From: Phoronis ovalis
Lineage: Eukaryota; Phoronida; Phoronidae
Reading direction: 5' to 3'
Assembly: GCA_028565635.1 (NCBI GenBank)
Contig: JAOXYB010000008.1
Location: 1-37,817 of the forward strand
Length of the DNA stretch: 37,817 bases
The position numbers were made by a program, and so were the translations under genes. Within the stretch, counting starts at the first letter, position 1; every line of letters starts with the position of its first letter. Below, piece after piece: positions 25,301 through 34,145 of the stretch. A model generated the notes under the pieces. The model did not search any database. It saw only the letters and a list, made by a program, of their open reading frames with translations, and was not told the DNA's origin.

Positions 25301-28300
25301 GGAGATATATCTGACCAGATGGTATTATTTCAGGCATTTCACATGTCTACCAGTAGGTAATCAGTGTCTATGAGGTATATCAAACCAAATGACTGGCATG
25401 CTTGAAAAATCCTATCTTGAATGATACATAGCATAGCTGCACATTTACATAATTAGAAGTTCCAAGGAGGGGAATGAAAACTAACTACTGCAAACTTTTG
25501 TTCTGGACAGCAAAAACAGAAAAACTTAGCACTGATGCAAGAGAAAACAATTATATGCAAAATCTTGCAAGAAGGAATGAGGATAAACACACATGCCATT
25601 AGCAGTGTTGTAACATGTATACATACCTGGTAGTAATATCTTAAAACCCAACAGAGACCAATTACATACTCTTTGCCCTGCAAGACAAAGTAATAAACTA
25701 ATTTTTGAATGTATTTAGAAAACATAAATAAAACATATACTTGTATGATATGGAAATTAAAAGTTATTCGAGTCTTTTTTTAACTGTATGAAATGAACCC
25801 AAATGGCTTAAGCACAGTGGAGCATACAGCAATTAGACCTTACCACTGTATGTCTAAATTCTTCATCGTCAGCATCAACATCAAATTTACTCTGATAATA
25901 ACGGGATTTCCATCCGTCTTCCCACAATCTACAATATAAATTTGAGACGGAATAAGATTTATGAATGCTTTTCCTAATAACTCACAATTAACGTGCAGTT
26001 ATTAGTTCTGTATCAAATCACATAGTTTTGGAAATTAATTTTACACCGAGACTAGCTGTACAGTGTACGATCCATTAACTTCAGATCATTTATAACAATA
26101 ATTATAATACCAGAAACATTTCTATAGTAAACAATTTTAAGCAAATTTAATTTTTAAATTTATTAGCAATAAAAAATGTGAGAAAACACTTCACCTGACT
26201 TCATCGTTTGGCTCATCATCTGATTCATCATCCTCAGGTTTTCTTTTTTGTCCTTGATTAGTTGATGGGCCGGATTCCTAAAATTAAATTGATTAGATTC
26301 GTACTACTTTTCAGAGATCAGACAAAGAAGATGATTTAATTTAGAAAAAACTATAATTATTGTGATACTGCTTAACCCTTTGGCACCTCCCACCACATAG
26401 AACAAATCAAACTTCACATCAGTGTGCTTTTACAAAAAAAACATGAACTATACATGTCTGGAGCAACTATATCAAAATAAGTCTTGGAGTATAACTACAT
26501 ACATCTTTTGAGTAGAACTTTAAACCCAGTTAAAATAACTTAGCCATGTTTCGATTAAGACATCAACATATGGTTATTGGGTAAATATGATTCATTAAAT
26601 GAGGCCCTTATTTTTAAATAGGGCCATGGATTAAATTGAGACAAGTCCTTTTATTTGGTAACGTCTAAGTTTCCTCAAAAAATGAGTTGGTTATACGAAA
26701 CTGAGCACAAAGCTTTGCTTTAGGATATGAGCATAATTTTTAGGAGTTAGAACTCATTATACTCTATAATTACCATTAATATTATCAAGCAGGTAGGAAC
26801 ATAGAAACATGTATTAATTATATCAGTTTCACAAGTATTACAGGACTTACTTCACCATTCTTAAGCATGGCTCTCAGTTCAGCTGCTGCACCCTGATTGG
26901 CAGAATTTGTAGACGTTGAATAGTTTGTAGCCTGCATTCTGCCCATATATGCTTCCTGCCTGGGATTCGATATGGCAGAAGGATTGCTGCTAGGTGTCTA
27001 CAACAGAAAATAACCTCCGTCACTCATAATTTATGATTACATTCATTATTTAAATGACATCGCTTATTCAACATAGCCAGAGAAAAATAAGGCAATTCCA
27101 TGAAATGCTTTAGGAGCTTGAAAAGTGAGCAATCTACATTTCTACATAATGCATTTTTCATGGACATTTTGCACGCTCTGAATCCTATGGTTCTGTTCAA
27201 GTACTCCTCAGATTCTGACGAATTAAAGAAAGGCTATAACTAATTACCCTAGGTGCATATTGGCCTCCAGGAGTAAATGTTGGCCTCTTAGCATTTTCAA
27301 ACTGAAAAAACAGACATAAGACATGCAATTTAAACTTGAATCAAAGATTGGTTCGAGATCTCAAGTGATAATAAATTAATCAGAAATATTAAACTACAGA
27401 ACAGTATTAGAGAATATGATAAAATATCTCAGCAATGTCTAGGCAGCCTTGCAAGTTCTAAACAAGCCCTAAATTTTAACATGTGATATAATATATCCTT
27501 CTACCTTATCTTTGCTATAGAAATTGTTACACCGGTACCTATGATACAAAATCTAAACATATCACAAAGCAAAAACTCACACTTTTCATCCTTTTCTTTT
27601 TGTCTTTCTCTCTTTGTTTAAATTGAACCTGCAAAATTATGAAAAGAAACAAGTCATGAAATAAAGCCAGTTATCATAAATCTCGTTATTTAATTAGGTT
27701 TTCATATAGATGAATACACCTTTAAAAATCAGATATACAAAACAAATGCACCTTTCCAATTTAATAACTAAAAAGTGCATATTTTAAAATCATTAAGCAA
27801 CAGCTTAAAATGTTCCCAGTAAGAAACTGTACAAACCAATATAAAAGACACTGCAGCTATCTTATTTACTGCCTATGCAACATTCAAAATTGAGGCACCG
27901 AAAAGGTATGTTAAGTAAACTAAAAAACAAGTTTACATATCAAGGAGTACATCCCAGTTTTCTAGCTGAATACAGTACTATATATTTATATATATATATA
28001 TCTGAGTGTCAATACAACCCAGAGTTCATGCAACCCTATGCTCTTGCCCATTAGAGCTAATGTTTTGACTGTGCCTATGGGGAAAATTTATCATTATCTA
28101 CAACTTTCCCACACCATGACTGCTTTACAACATATCCAAGTCAAAAGGTTGTCGAATGTAGAAATTTTTCATTTTTCAATAGTGTGTATTTTATATTGAC
28201 GTAGACTATTAACAAAACTTGTTTCACAATCAGCCACCATATTTCGAGCAGTTTTTATATTATTGATACTCACTCATTCCTAGTTATGTCACCTTGCTAT

Positions 28301-31300
28301 TTGCTAGCATCGTGACATTTTTTTATATGCTCATTTTCACATATACATGTATTTGGAAACTGAAAAGGTGTAGTTTTTGTGAATCTTTGCATTTCAGGTT
28401 TTTGCTATCTGAAACTGCACTGCTTTTAGCTTTTTGGACATTTTACTGATATATAATATCAACTTTTACTTCACAATAAGTCTAAACACTTACATCTCTT
28501 TCCCTTCTATTTCGAAAAATGTCATCTTCAACTTTTCCTAACTCTGTCAAAATTAGCTGAACTCTGGCTAAATTAACAACCCCGCTATCAGTAAGAAAAC
28601 CCTGAAAATGAAAAAAAAATATTAACTCTCAAAAAATTGTAGGAAATCTATGTCATAACCAAGAATATACTTGATTTTATGACAAACAACTTGCACAACA
28701 ATGCAGTTCTGACTAACATCCTACTTTACAAGAGATCTGCTATTCTAAAACTGCAACTAGAAATAAAACAGAGTACACTAAACCAGTGTTAGACAGACAA
28801 TACACACTTTCTTTTAAGACTTACTCCGGTTCTCCTAACAGCATCTTTGTATAGTCGTATTAATCTGTCGATAGCATTTTCTCTGTAAAGTATAAATATT
28901 ATATCATTCAACTTGTTAAATGAAATAGATGCTACAATAAATTCTGTTCTTATAATGGAGCTAGTCAATAACTTAGTTATGACAAATCTATGGTGGTATA
29001 ATAAATGCAAAATTAAAGAACCTACATGAATTGTTCTGGTGACTTTTGAAGGAAGTTAGCAAGTGTCCCTATTGCAGCTATTACAGATGATGCGTAACAA
29101 TCCTATAAGTTTGTTTCAGTTTATAAATGCCATTAGATTTTCAAAAACATTTTAATGTGCAGCTAATTATCGTTTAAATATGTTAGTTTAAAGTACTGTT
29201 TTTTATCATGGTAGCAAGATGACCATGCAGTTGCATACTACTGTGCATTTATGTGTTACGAAGCTTTTTTCCACGTCAGAGTATACAATACATCCAGCCA
29301 CTATGTTAATTGAGTGTATGTCTACCAAAAAGTCATCTTACCTAATTTCTAATGAAGGTAAATGTGGTAGGAAATCATTACCAACAAAGAAACACATAAA
29401 TACCCAGTCATCTAATGCTCTCTGAAAATATGAAATCAATATAGAGAGTAGAGTAAATTTTTATTAATGTGACAGGTGTACATATAAATAAATAGTTACA
29501 ATTTTTACTGATACAATTACTCAGTACACCCATTCAACAATTGGGCTTACGAGTCACTGGTAGCTAAAGTTCTAAGCTTTTTGAAAGTCCATACACTTCG
29601 TCACTTATCAACTGATAAGCATTATTAATATATTTAGCAGTTTTTTTTTACACATTTTGAATTATTAAGCAAGACATTAATTTTATCGACATCACTCAAC
29701 TGTAGGAAGTCATTTACAACCATTTGTATTTTATCATACAACTCCTTCCTTACATCATTGTAAAAAGAGCAAGACATTATAAAATGGTTGTTATCCTCGA
29801 TACTATGTGTTTTGCTTATGTTACATGATCTATGCTCCATAGGTATCTTCGGCCTCTTGTAGCTACTAATTTCAACCTGTATAGTAAAGATTCCACATCT
29901 AAGTTGTATTAAGTTTTACTTTTGTATAATAATTAAAAACAAATACAGCAATACTCACATCAAATTCATAAGGGAATGGTAGATGATCCATTCTAAGCTC
30001 TTTTTCTAGGTATTCCCGGAGAACATTGAGTCTGAGAAATATAAATTCCTGCTCTGAAACTGGTTCTTTAGATAATTCATCAAACTAGAAGAGAAATTAA
30101 ATATGGCACATCCCATTTCTGTTTTACAGCTGTCAGTGTTCTTAAAATTACAATTATAAAATAATTAGAAATTCCAATAAGCCTTTACTGTGGGGATCAT
30201 CCTAGAAATACATTATATATATATAGCCAAATGTATACTTAAGCCCTTGCCATTAGAAGTAGGTTTTTGTATAGTAAGTTGAATTATAGTACTATGAAAC
30301 TACACAATCAATTTTTCACTAGGAGATAAGTGACAAAGTTGAGAGAGTTTACACAAAGTGCAAGAAGATTTGCATCAAAAATGTTAATCAACTTATTTCA
30401 ACTACTTTTGCTTGCAACAGTTAACAGAAAGAACTGCTTCTTAGCAATGTCTTAATTTTGTTACATAGTGTAAAACAACCTAGTAGATGATACTACTGTC
30501 AATTAGATGTTAACGTCAATATTTAGTATTTTATAATCTGTTAATACTGAAATCTTATTCAACGACATCTCTTACCTCTCCTTCTTTTTCCTTTGCTGCC
30601 CCTGTACACTCCTTCATTTCATGACCTGTATTAAACATAGATACAATGGGGTGTACTAACTGAAGACATTAAATGCAACTACAACAGTTGCAGGATAACC
30701 AAAAATTATGCATAACTTTGCCTTAATGGCCTGATAGCCATATGAAAAAAAAACCACAAAATATTTAGCACGTTGGAACACTTATTAGGATTGTGCCTAA
30801 AAACGGGATTTTCAAAAATGTGCCTTAGGTTAGAAGTTTAAAAAACAAAAAACACCATTTACAGCAAACACCACCAACCGAAAAATATGAAGCAGTACTT
30901 GAAACAATATTTCAAAATAATAATACTTACCAACTTGCCCACATATCTCACAGTTTCTTGGTTTGTTAGGTTTAAATTCTTCTCTGATAATTGTAAAGTT
31001 TACTTCATGTGTCGCTAAACCTACAAAATGCATTAAAGTAATATTAAACACAACAGAGATCAGCTGGAACCTGCCTGCGATTATCATTCAAAGTTTAAAA
31101 TAACAATTAATGTAAATTCAACCAGACTCCAGAGAAATGGCTTACAGGCACTGTGTGCTGGTTCACAGGATCTTAGACCATTTCAAAATTTTAGTGGTTG
31201 AAGGACAATTATATGTTTTGCCTAGGTTTTCACTTCAATTTAAGAATTTACAGCAGATACTGAAGAACAGAAATTCCAATATTCACCACTGTTGACTGAC

Positions 31301-34145
31301 AAGTTAAAGTATATCCTGCAATGAGCTCATATCAGATGGTATAAATAAATGTCTTATTGTACATACCCAACATAATCAAGTCAGCATCAGCACCACACAG
31401 ACAGTGATGTGTGTTAGGATCGTGATCAGGTTGTGCTAAAAAATTTTTTTTGGAAAGACTAACTTTGCAAGATACCTTGGTAAAACAAAGGGTAGGAGGT
31501 ATTACGCCATACTGGTGGTTATTCAAATACCTAGTACTCTCAAATACAAGTTCTAATATCTAAATCACATATAATATTTTGGATTTTATGCATTTCATTA
31601 AACATGTTGTGATATAACATAGGTACTTAGAAATAGAATCCACCCAGTAAAAGGCTTCTTAAGAAATAATACCCAAATGGCTCAATTTAAACAAATATGG
31701 TTTACGACTGCAGCTAGGTCATGTGAAAAGATTAACTTTATCCCACAGATAACACAATCTACCTCTTTGTTTCCTTATATAGTCCATAATTTTGTGTTCT
31801 CCTTCGCCTGGCACATTAGCATCTGACAGTATCACTTCAATTTGCCTCCAGCCAGGGTCGTTATTTAGTCTGTCATGAACATAATAGCGTAGACATTCCG
31901 CAAGTCTGAACATAAATGGCGTACCCTGAAAGAAACAATACATTATAAGTCCTGTAAAATTACAGTAAAACCAAGGGACAGTTCTTTGTAAGTTTATCTA
32001 TCAACAAGAGCTGTCATTCAACTTTTGTAACTCTTACTTAGTCGGCTGCATCACCAGAATTACAGTACCTTCACATACTATGATTTATGCATATAGTTGC
32101 TGGTTTCTGTGCAAAAGTAGTTTTCCACATAAAAGGAGGTTGTGCTGTCACTTACAGGTGTTATACAATTGCTATCAAAATGTTCCGATTCTGCTTTTGG
32201 TGGTGGCAGCGTGGCACCATTGGATTCAAGTTCACTTCGTATTCTAGCTATATCGTCAACTTTTTCCCTGAAAGTGAAAATAAAACTACAGCACTCACAG
32301 TAATGTTCTCGTTTTACTTATTCACTAAACAAATGCAGTAAAACATTTCTGTTGTAGATAGCAAGCAATGTGTACGTTCACCTGACAATCCTTTAGTGTA
32401 AATAATCAGTTATTGTTACCTTGTTTCTTTTGACGCCCTAAATCTCCTAGATCTTTGTTGATTCATCTTTGCCCTAGGAGCCTGAAACACAAATACTCCG
32501 TATTACCAATTGAAAACAAGGTGCACTTCATCACAATAATCCAATTGATTCTTTATTTCTCACTGTTCATAATTACTTTAATGACGAGCATTCCAGACAA
32601 GAAACAAAATTGATATCAAAGTTAAATATATATAGCTGGCTATAACTTTCAAAACTTATACGAGAACACATGTATTTTTCTGACTGAAAGAATTATATAA
32701 AAGAAATTATTCCAGTTAGAATATCATCATTTGTAGGTTCATGTTAATTGTGTGTACTTAGAAAGCTCTAAATTTGTAGTAACATACTTTTTCATCAGTT
32801 TTTTATGAGAACTATATCACTTACAACACCATCAATAGCCATATACAGCAGCCTCCTAGGTCTGACTATAGAAAATATTCTGTCAATATATTCAAATATG
32901 GCAACCATCATTTCCGCTTCATTTTTCGGAGCTGGTTTATCTTCAGGATGAGTGCAAGGGTGGATTATGCCATTCATATCCAAATACAGATTGTCAAACT
33001 CTATGTCATTTGGATTTGGTTGACTAGAATCCACTGGGACTTTCACCCCATCTAGTTCTTTAGGCTTGAAAGATAAAGCTTACGCTATAATATAAGGTTC
33101 CTATTAAAACTAAAAGTAACATAGAGATTGATTTTGTGTCCCGGGAGGGGCAGTCATTAAAAGTCACTATATACATGTATGTGTTCTGCCCAATAGGCCA
33201 CCTTTTTTCAGTTCTCATTTACCACAGGGTTAGTTTTCAAAAAATATTTGTTCACAACGGGGTGTTTTTCTTGGAAAATGCATTTACGACAGGTATGAAC
33301 AATTAAGGTCCGTAAAGGTAATTTGCAAGTGAATTTTACACAGGGTATCTATTTCCAGAGTTATTTACAACAGGGTATGCTTTTCATGTTTATTTATTTA
33401 TGACAGGGTATATTTTTGGTGACCTTTATTTACTACAGGGTCATGGGTTGCACATCTATCTGTACCAGCATTTGTGTCAATTACCCCCCCCCCCCAAAGG
33501 TTTCGCATAAACAAGGAAAAATGCATAGTAACTAGTGGAATAGCTTGTAGACAATGTGAACTTAGTAAGTGATATTTCGTAGAACAAGGGGTTGGTGTTA
33601 ATATCCTGTCCAAAAACTGCATAAAAATTGCTAACAACATTCAATTTTGCACAATTTGCCATGTTTATATATGAAAATGGACTTACAAAAGTCGAAAAGA
33701 TGATGGATAGGAGTCAGCTAATCTTGAAGAAAATTTGTCATAGAGTAACATAGAAATTTAAATTCACCAGCAACTACAAGTTTGACTAAACATCAGCAGT
33801 TTTACGCAGCACAGCGCAATAGTTACTCTGCACCGCACATCTTTGCCTGATATTTACGATTTTGCTCAGTATCCATATTAAATGTAGTCCTGGCTAAATC
33901 TGCAGAAGTTCAAATACTGCCTACTGCGTACTGGTCATTAATATTTGCCAGGATTGGACTGGGAGTTGGAGGCACCCGAGGCACCGGCATTGAATTGATT
34001 GATGAAGTGATTTCGTAAGACGTTTAAAGTACTTCAAAGTTTTTTTTAAAGGCCTTTAATATTCACTTACCTTTTCCTCCACACAGTGAACCACTATAGA
34101 GGGGTAACGGCGACTAAGCCAACGGAAAAATGCTGGGACTCCCAT
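10264..34145 (-). CDS. XRN2: XRN2, nuclear 5'-3' exoribonuclease 2 (complete, 30 coding exons, 981 aa)
   Basis: The family degrades 5'-monophosphorylated RNA processively in the nucleus. It drives torpedo termination by RNA polymerase II and processes rRNA and snoRNA precursors. The spliced model is 2946 nt including the stop; every intron is GT-AG and every phase agrees. Visible landmarks are the N terminus [35 protein letters not shown] (D54), AIDG (D103), [12 protein letters not shown] (E204, E206), [11 protein letters not shown] (D234, D236), a CCHC knuckle (C264, C267, H272, C277), [19 protein letters not shown] (D345), [20 protein letters not shown] and [16 protein letters not shown]. 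The tail from about residue 800 is RGG and GY rich. XRN2 is preferred over cytoplasmic XRN1 because of the zinc knuckle, the short length and the closeness to human XRN2. Exons are listed separately. The start is the only ATG giving the family N terminus. Confidence 0.97.
11060..11302 (-). other. Possible alternative XRN2 3' UTR if intron 29 is retained
   Basis: After the read-through stop at 11303-11305, the minus strand carries ATTAAA at 11082-11087, followed within 25-45 nt by T- and TG-rich sequence. This has the layout of an intronic polyadenylation site. The evidence is positional only. Confidence 0.3.
11357..11588 (-). CDS. XRN2: XRN2 exon 29 (aa 885-962), Gly-Tyr-rich low-complexity tail
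   Basis: A 232-nt exon made of [12 protein letters not shown] and QGGYGG type repeats, beginning [20 protein letters not shown] and ending YRTSSAPG. The donor GTAAGC falls exactly after the last glycine codon, phase 0. If not spliced, the frame continues to a stop at 11303-11305 (see findings). Three overlapping open frames here result from the GGN-rich composition. Confidence 0.9.
12009..12048 (-). CDS. XRN2: XRN2 exon 28 (aa 872-885), 40-nt micro-exon
   Basis: Encodes [12 protein letters not shown] between split Gly and Arg codons. Acceptor ttttacag, donor GTAATA. It lies 7.5 kb downstream of exon 27. The call rests on phase agreement on both sides and on joining two RG-rich exons. Confidence 0.82.
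17898..17958. repeat. 30-bp tandem duplication, XRN2 intron 28
   Basis: Two exact copies of a 30-bp unit starting TTCAATTTTTTTATATTAAA. Confidence 0.95.
18400..19010. repeat. Loosely duplicated block in XRN2 intron 28
   Basis: The text near 18521 (CTTTTCAGAATCTTTA, ACATGTT, CTTGGGT) recurs at about 18861 in diverged form. Two further A/T-spaced CACTTTTTC, CACAC and GAATTG blocks recur nearby. Judged by eye only. Confidence 0.35.
19595..19680 (-). CDS. XRN2: XRN2 exon 27 (aa 843-872)
   Basis: Low-complexity Gly and Pro segment, [20 protein letters not shown] followed by MSGRPSGR. The acceptor is ttttag and the donor GTAAGT. Recognised by composition, frame and splice phase rather than by strong homology. 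Confidence 0.86.
20038..20051 (+). promoter_or_regulatory. CTCF-like motif, plus orientation
   Basis: CCACTAGATGGCAG fits the CTCF core CCASYAGRKGGCRS at every position. It is inside XRN2 intron 26. One motif can occur by chance, but it is paired with the next entry. Confidence 0.45.
20077..20090 (-). promoter_or_regulatory. CTCF-like motif, minus orientation
   Basis: The minus strand reads CCAAGAGAGGGCAC, 12 of 14 positions of the core, with AGAGGGCAC perfect. It lies 25 bp from the plus-oriented motif and points toward it. Confidence 0.35.
21331..21495 (-). CDS. XRN2: XRN2 exon 26 (aa 788-843), start of RGG tail
   Basis: [11 protein letters not shown], then [20 protein letters not shown]. 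The RPQLGF matches human KPQLGFNRD, showing where the RGG insertion sits. It is 165 nt. The donor GTAGCC is weak; a candidate alternative exon lies downstream in intron 26. Confidence 0.93.
21741..21785. repeat. Short duplication of about 20 bp, XRN2 intron 25
   Basis: CAAAGACGTACATGTATCAA is followed directly by a copy with one substitution. Confidence 0.8.
22270..22338 (-). CDS. XRN2: XRN2 exon 25 (aa 765-788)
   Basis: Encodes [20 protein letters not shown] then GA, matching human INFKDPQFAEDYIFKAVMLPGAR. This is the last exon with clear globular-domain similarity. It is 69 nt, phase 2 in and out. Confidence 0.95.
22632..22688 (-). CDS. XRN2: XRN2 exon 24 (aa 746-765)
   Basis: Encodes [19 protein letters not shown], matching human SPVPMLRDLTQNTVV. 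It is 57 nt, phase 2 in and out, so it could be skipped in frame. Confidence 0.93.
22999..23078 (-). CDS. XRN2: XRN2 exon 23 (aa 720-746)
   Basis: Begins [19 protein letters not shown], matching human PVEVPPELCHGIQGKF. It is 80 nt, leaving phase 2, with donor GTGAGT. Confidence 0.94.
23825..23925 (-). CDS. XRN2: XRN2 exon 22 (aa 686-719)
   Basis: Encodes [18 protein letters not shown] and [10 protein letters not shown], matching human RRNSLGGDVLFVGKHHPLHDFILELY. The donor GTTTGT is weak, so this junction is a candidate for regulated splicing. Confidence 0.94.
24145..24301 (-). CDS. XRN2: XRN2 exon 21 (aa 634-686)
   Basis: Contains [20 protein letters not shown], one of the most conserved blocks of the C-terminal half, followed by YPDLTPEE. 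It is 157 nt, leaving phase 1; the donor is GTAAGC. Confidence 0.97.
24671..24760 (-). CDS. XRN2: XRN2 exon 20 (aa 604-633)
   Basis: Encodes [20 protein letters not shown] and TWQRLMCDP, matching human [13 protein letters not shown]. It is 90 nt, phase 0. Confidence 0.96.
25028..25135 (-). CDS. XRN2: XRN2 exon 19 (aa 568-603)
   Basis: Encodes [20 protein letters not shown] and a less conserved [11 protein letters not shown] segment. It is 108 nt, phase 0. Confidence 0.97.
25206..25394. repeat. 65-bp tandem repeat, 3 copies, XRN2 intron 18
   Basis: Copies start at 25206, 25271 and 25336. The first two are almost identical and the third is diverged. Core words are CCAGTAATCAGTGTCCAGG and GATATATCTGACCAGATGG. 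Confidence 0.93.
25627..25677 (-). CDS. XRN2: XRN2 exon 18 (aa 551-567)
   Basis: Encodes [17 protein letters not shown], the near-invariant [11 protein letters not shown] core. It is 51 nt, phase 0 at both ends. Confidence 0.97.
25844..25928 (-). CDS. XRN2: XRN2 exon 17 (aa 522-550)
   Basis: Start of the second conserved region: [20 protein letters not shown] followed by [10 protein letters not shown]. Closely follows human RLWEAGWKQRYYKNKFDVDA. The donor is GTAAGG. Confidence 0.96.
26195..26277 (-). CDS. XRN2: XRN2 exon 16 (aa 495-522), basic-acidic linker
   Basis: Encodes [19 protein letters not shown]: a short basic KRK patch followed by an acidic run, as in human KRKAEDSDSEPE. The arrangement suggests a nuclear localisation signal next to casein kinase 2 type sites (inference). 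The donor is GTGAAG. Confidence 0.93.
26851..26997 (-). CDS. XRN2: XRN2 exon 15 (aa 446-494)
   Basis: Low-complexity Ser, Asn and Pro linker with the conserved [13 protein letters not shown], ending [11 protein letters not shown]. It is 147 nt with phase 0 at both ends and lies between the two conserved halves of the enzyme. Confidence 0.93.
27248..27301 (-). CDS. XRN2: XRN2 exon 14 (aa 428-445)
   Basis: Encodes [18 protein letters not shown], matching the PAFTPSG segment of human XRN2. It is 54 nt, phase 0 at both ends, so it could be skipped without a frameshift. Confidence 0.92.
27581..27628 (-). CDS. XRN2: XRN2 exon 13 (aa 412-427)
   Basis: A 48-nt exon encoding the highly basic [16 protein letters not shown], which corresponds to the RRRQKEKRKRMK stretch of human XRN2. 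It could contribute to nuclear localisation (inference). Confidence 0.94.
28494..28601 (-). CDS. XRN2: XRN2 exon 12 (aa 376-411)
   Basis: This encodes [18 protein letters not shown] and then [16 protein letters not shown], closely following the family. It is 108 nt, phase 0 at both ends, with donor GTAAGTG. Confidence 0.96.
28825..28882 (-). CDS. XRN2: XRN2 exon 11 (aa 356-375)
   Basis: This encodes [19 protein letters not shown], directly continuing EIR from exon 10 as in other XRN2 proteins. The acceptor could slide by two bases (cag or cagag). Only the first keeps frame. Confidence 0.95.
29342..29421 (-). CDS. XRN2: XRN2 exon 10 (aa 330-356)
   Basis: This encodes [20 protein letters not shown] and [16 protein letters not shown] contains the last catalytic aspartate, D345. 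The donor GTAAGA leaves the first two bases of an Arg codon. The acceptor lies only about 40 bp from the end of a LINE fragment in intron 9. Confidence 0.97.
29459..29915 (-). mobile_element. LINE-type retrotransposon remnant (reverse-transcriptase ORF C-terminal end and 3' tail)
   Basis: In intron 9, same strand as XRN2. The open frame at 29634-29915 contains [20 protein letters not shown], then [20 protein letters not shown]. This matches a recurrent pattern at the end of non-LTR ORF2 proteins: (F/L)R.GI..(L/I).(V/I)E..RY, then C...C..., then (I/V)ED..HF...C..Y...R. A run of A shortly before the in-frame stop looks like the site of a one-base frameshift, because similar coding text continues in the next frame. 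AATAAA at 29460-29465 lies near the 3' end. The piece is 5' truncated, as is usual for LINE insertions. The family cannot be named. Confidence 0.7.
29959..30084 (-). CDS. XRN2: XRN2 exon 9 (aa 288-329)
   Basis: This encodes the [17 protein letters not shown] helix and LPFPYEFD. It is 126 nt and phase 0 at both ends, with acceptor ttctag and donor GTGAGT. Confidence 0.96.
30576..30625 (-). CDS. XRN2: XRN2 exon 8 (aa 271-287), zinc-knuckle second half
   Basis: This 50-nt exon completes the CCHC knuckle with H272 and C277 (GHEMKECTG), followed by a charged AAKEKEGE linker. XRN2-type proteins have this knuckle and XRN1 lacks it, which supports the paralogue call. Confidence 0.94.
30931..31020 (-). 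CDS. XRN2: XRN2 exon 7 (aa 241-271)
   Basis: This begins [20 protein letters not shown] and ends in the first half of a zinc knuckle, CEICGQVG (C264, C267). The donor GTAAGTATT splits the glycine codon. The knuckle continues in the next exon. Confidence 0.96.
31367..31435 (-). CDS. XRN2: XRN2 exon 6 (aa 218-241)
   Basis: This encodes [20 protein letters not shown] then IMLG. D234 and D236 in CGADADL are the metal ligands whose mutation inactivates human XRN2 (family knowledge). The exon is 69 nt, phase 1 in and phase 1 out. Confidence 0.97.
31763..31925 (-). CDS. XRN2: XRN2 exon 5 (aa 164-218)
   Basis: This carries the catalytic block [20 protein letters not shown] with E204 and E206, preceded by the conserved DRLNNDPGW. 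Acceptor tttcag, donor GTAGAT, leaving phase 1. Confidence 0.97.
32156..32267 (-). CDS. XRN2: XRN2 exon 4 (aa 126-163)
   Basis: This continues the helical segment ([15 protein letters not shown]) to the conserved HFDSNCITP just before the second catalytic block. The NGATLPPP linker is more variable than its surroundings. The exon is 112 nt and closes at phase 0 with donor GTAAGTG. Confidence 0.95.
32420..32481 (-). CDS. XRN2: XRN2 exon 3 (aa 106-126)
   Basis: This encodes [20 protein letters not shown] plus the first two bases of an Arg codon. The basic [15 protein letters not shown] stretch is nearly invariant in XRN1 and XRN2. Acceptor ttcag, donor GTAACA, 62 nt, leaving phase 2. Confidence 0.96.
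32825..33064 (-). CDS. XRN2: XRN2 exon 2 (aa 26-105)
   Basis: This is the largest N-terminal exon, 240 nt, with phase 0 at both ends. It carries the first metal-binding motif [19 protein letters not shown] (D54) and ends in LLYMAIDGV (D103). The acceptor is ttcaag and the donor GTAAGTG. Confidence 0.97.
33065..34070 (-). other. XRN2 intron 1
   Basis: About 1 kb. It carries a degenerate minisatellite (33217-33444) and a run of 13 C at 33485-33497. No extra exon was recognised. Confidence 0.8.
33217..33444. repeat. Degenerate minisatellite with core TTTACNACAGGGTA in XRN2 intron 1
   Basis: Seven diverged copies begin near 33217, 33250, 33282, 33333, 33363, 33396 and 33428. Spacing is uneven, about 30-50 bp. 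It is followed by a 13-base C run. Confidence 0.8.
34071..34145 (-). CDS. XRN2: XRN2 exon 1 (aa 1-25)
   Basis: This encodes the invariant N terminus beginning [20 protein letters not shown] and ending VEEK. The donor is GTAAGT directly after the AAG codon, phase 0. The extreme N terminus packs against the active site in this family, which fixes the start codon. Confidence 0.96.
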
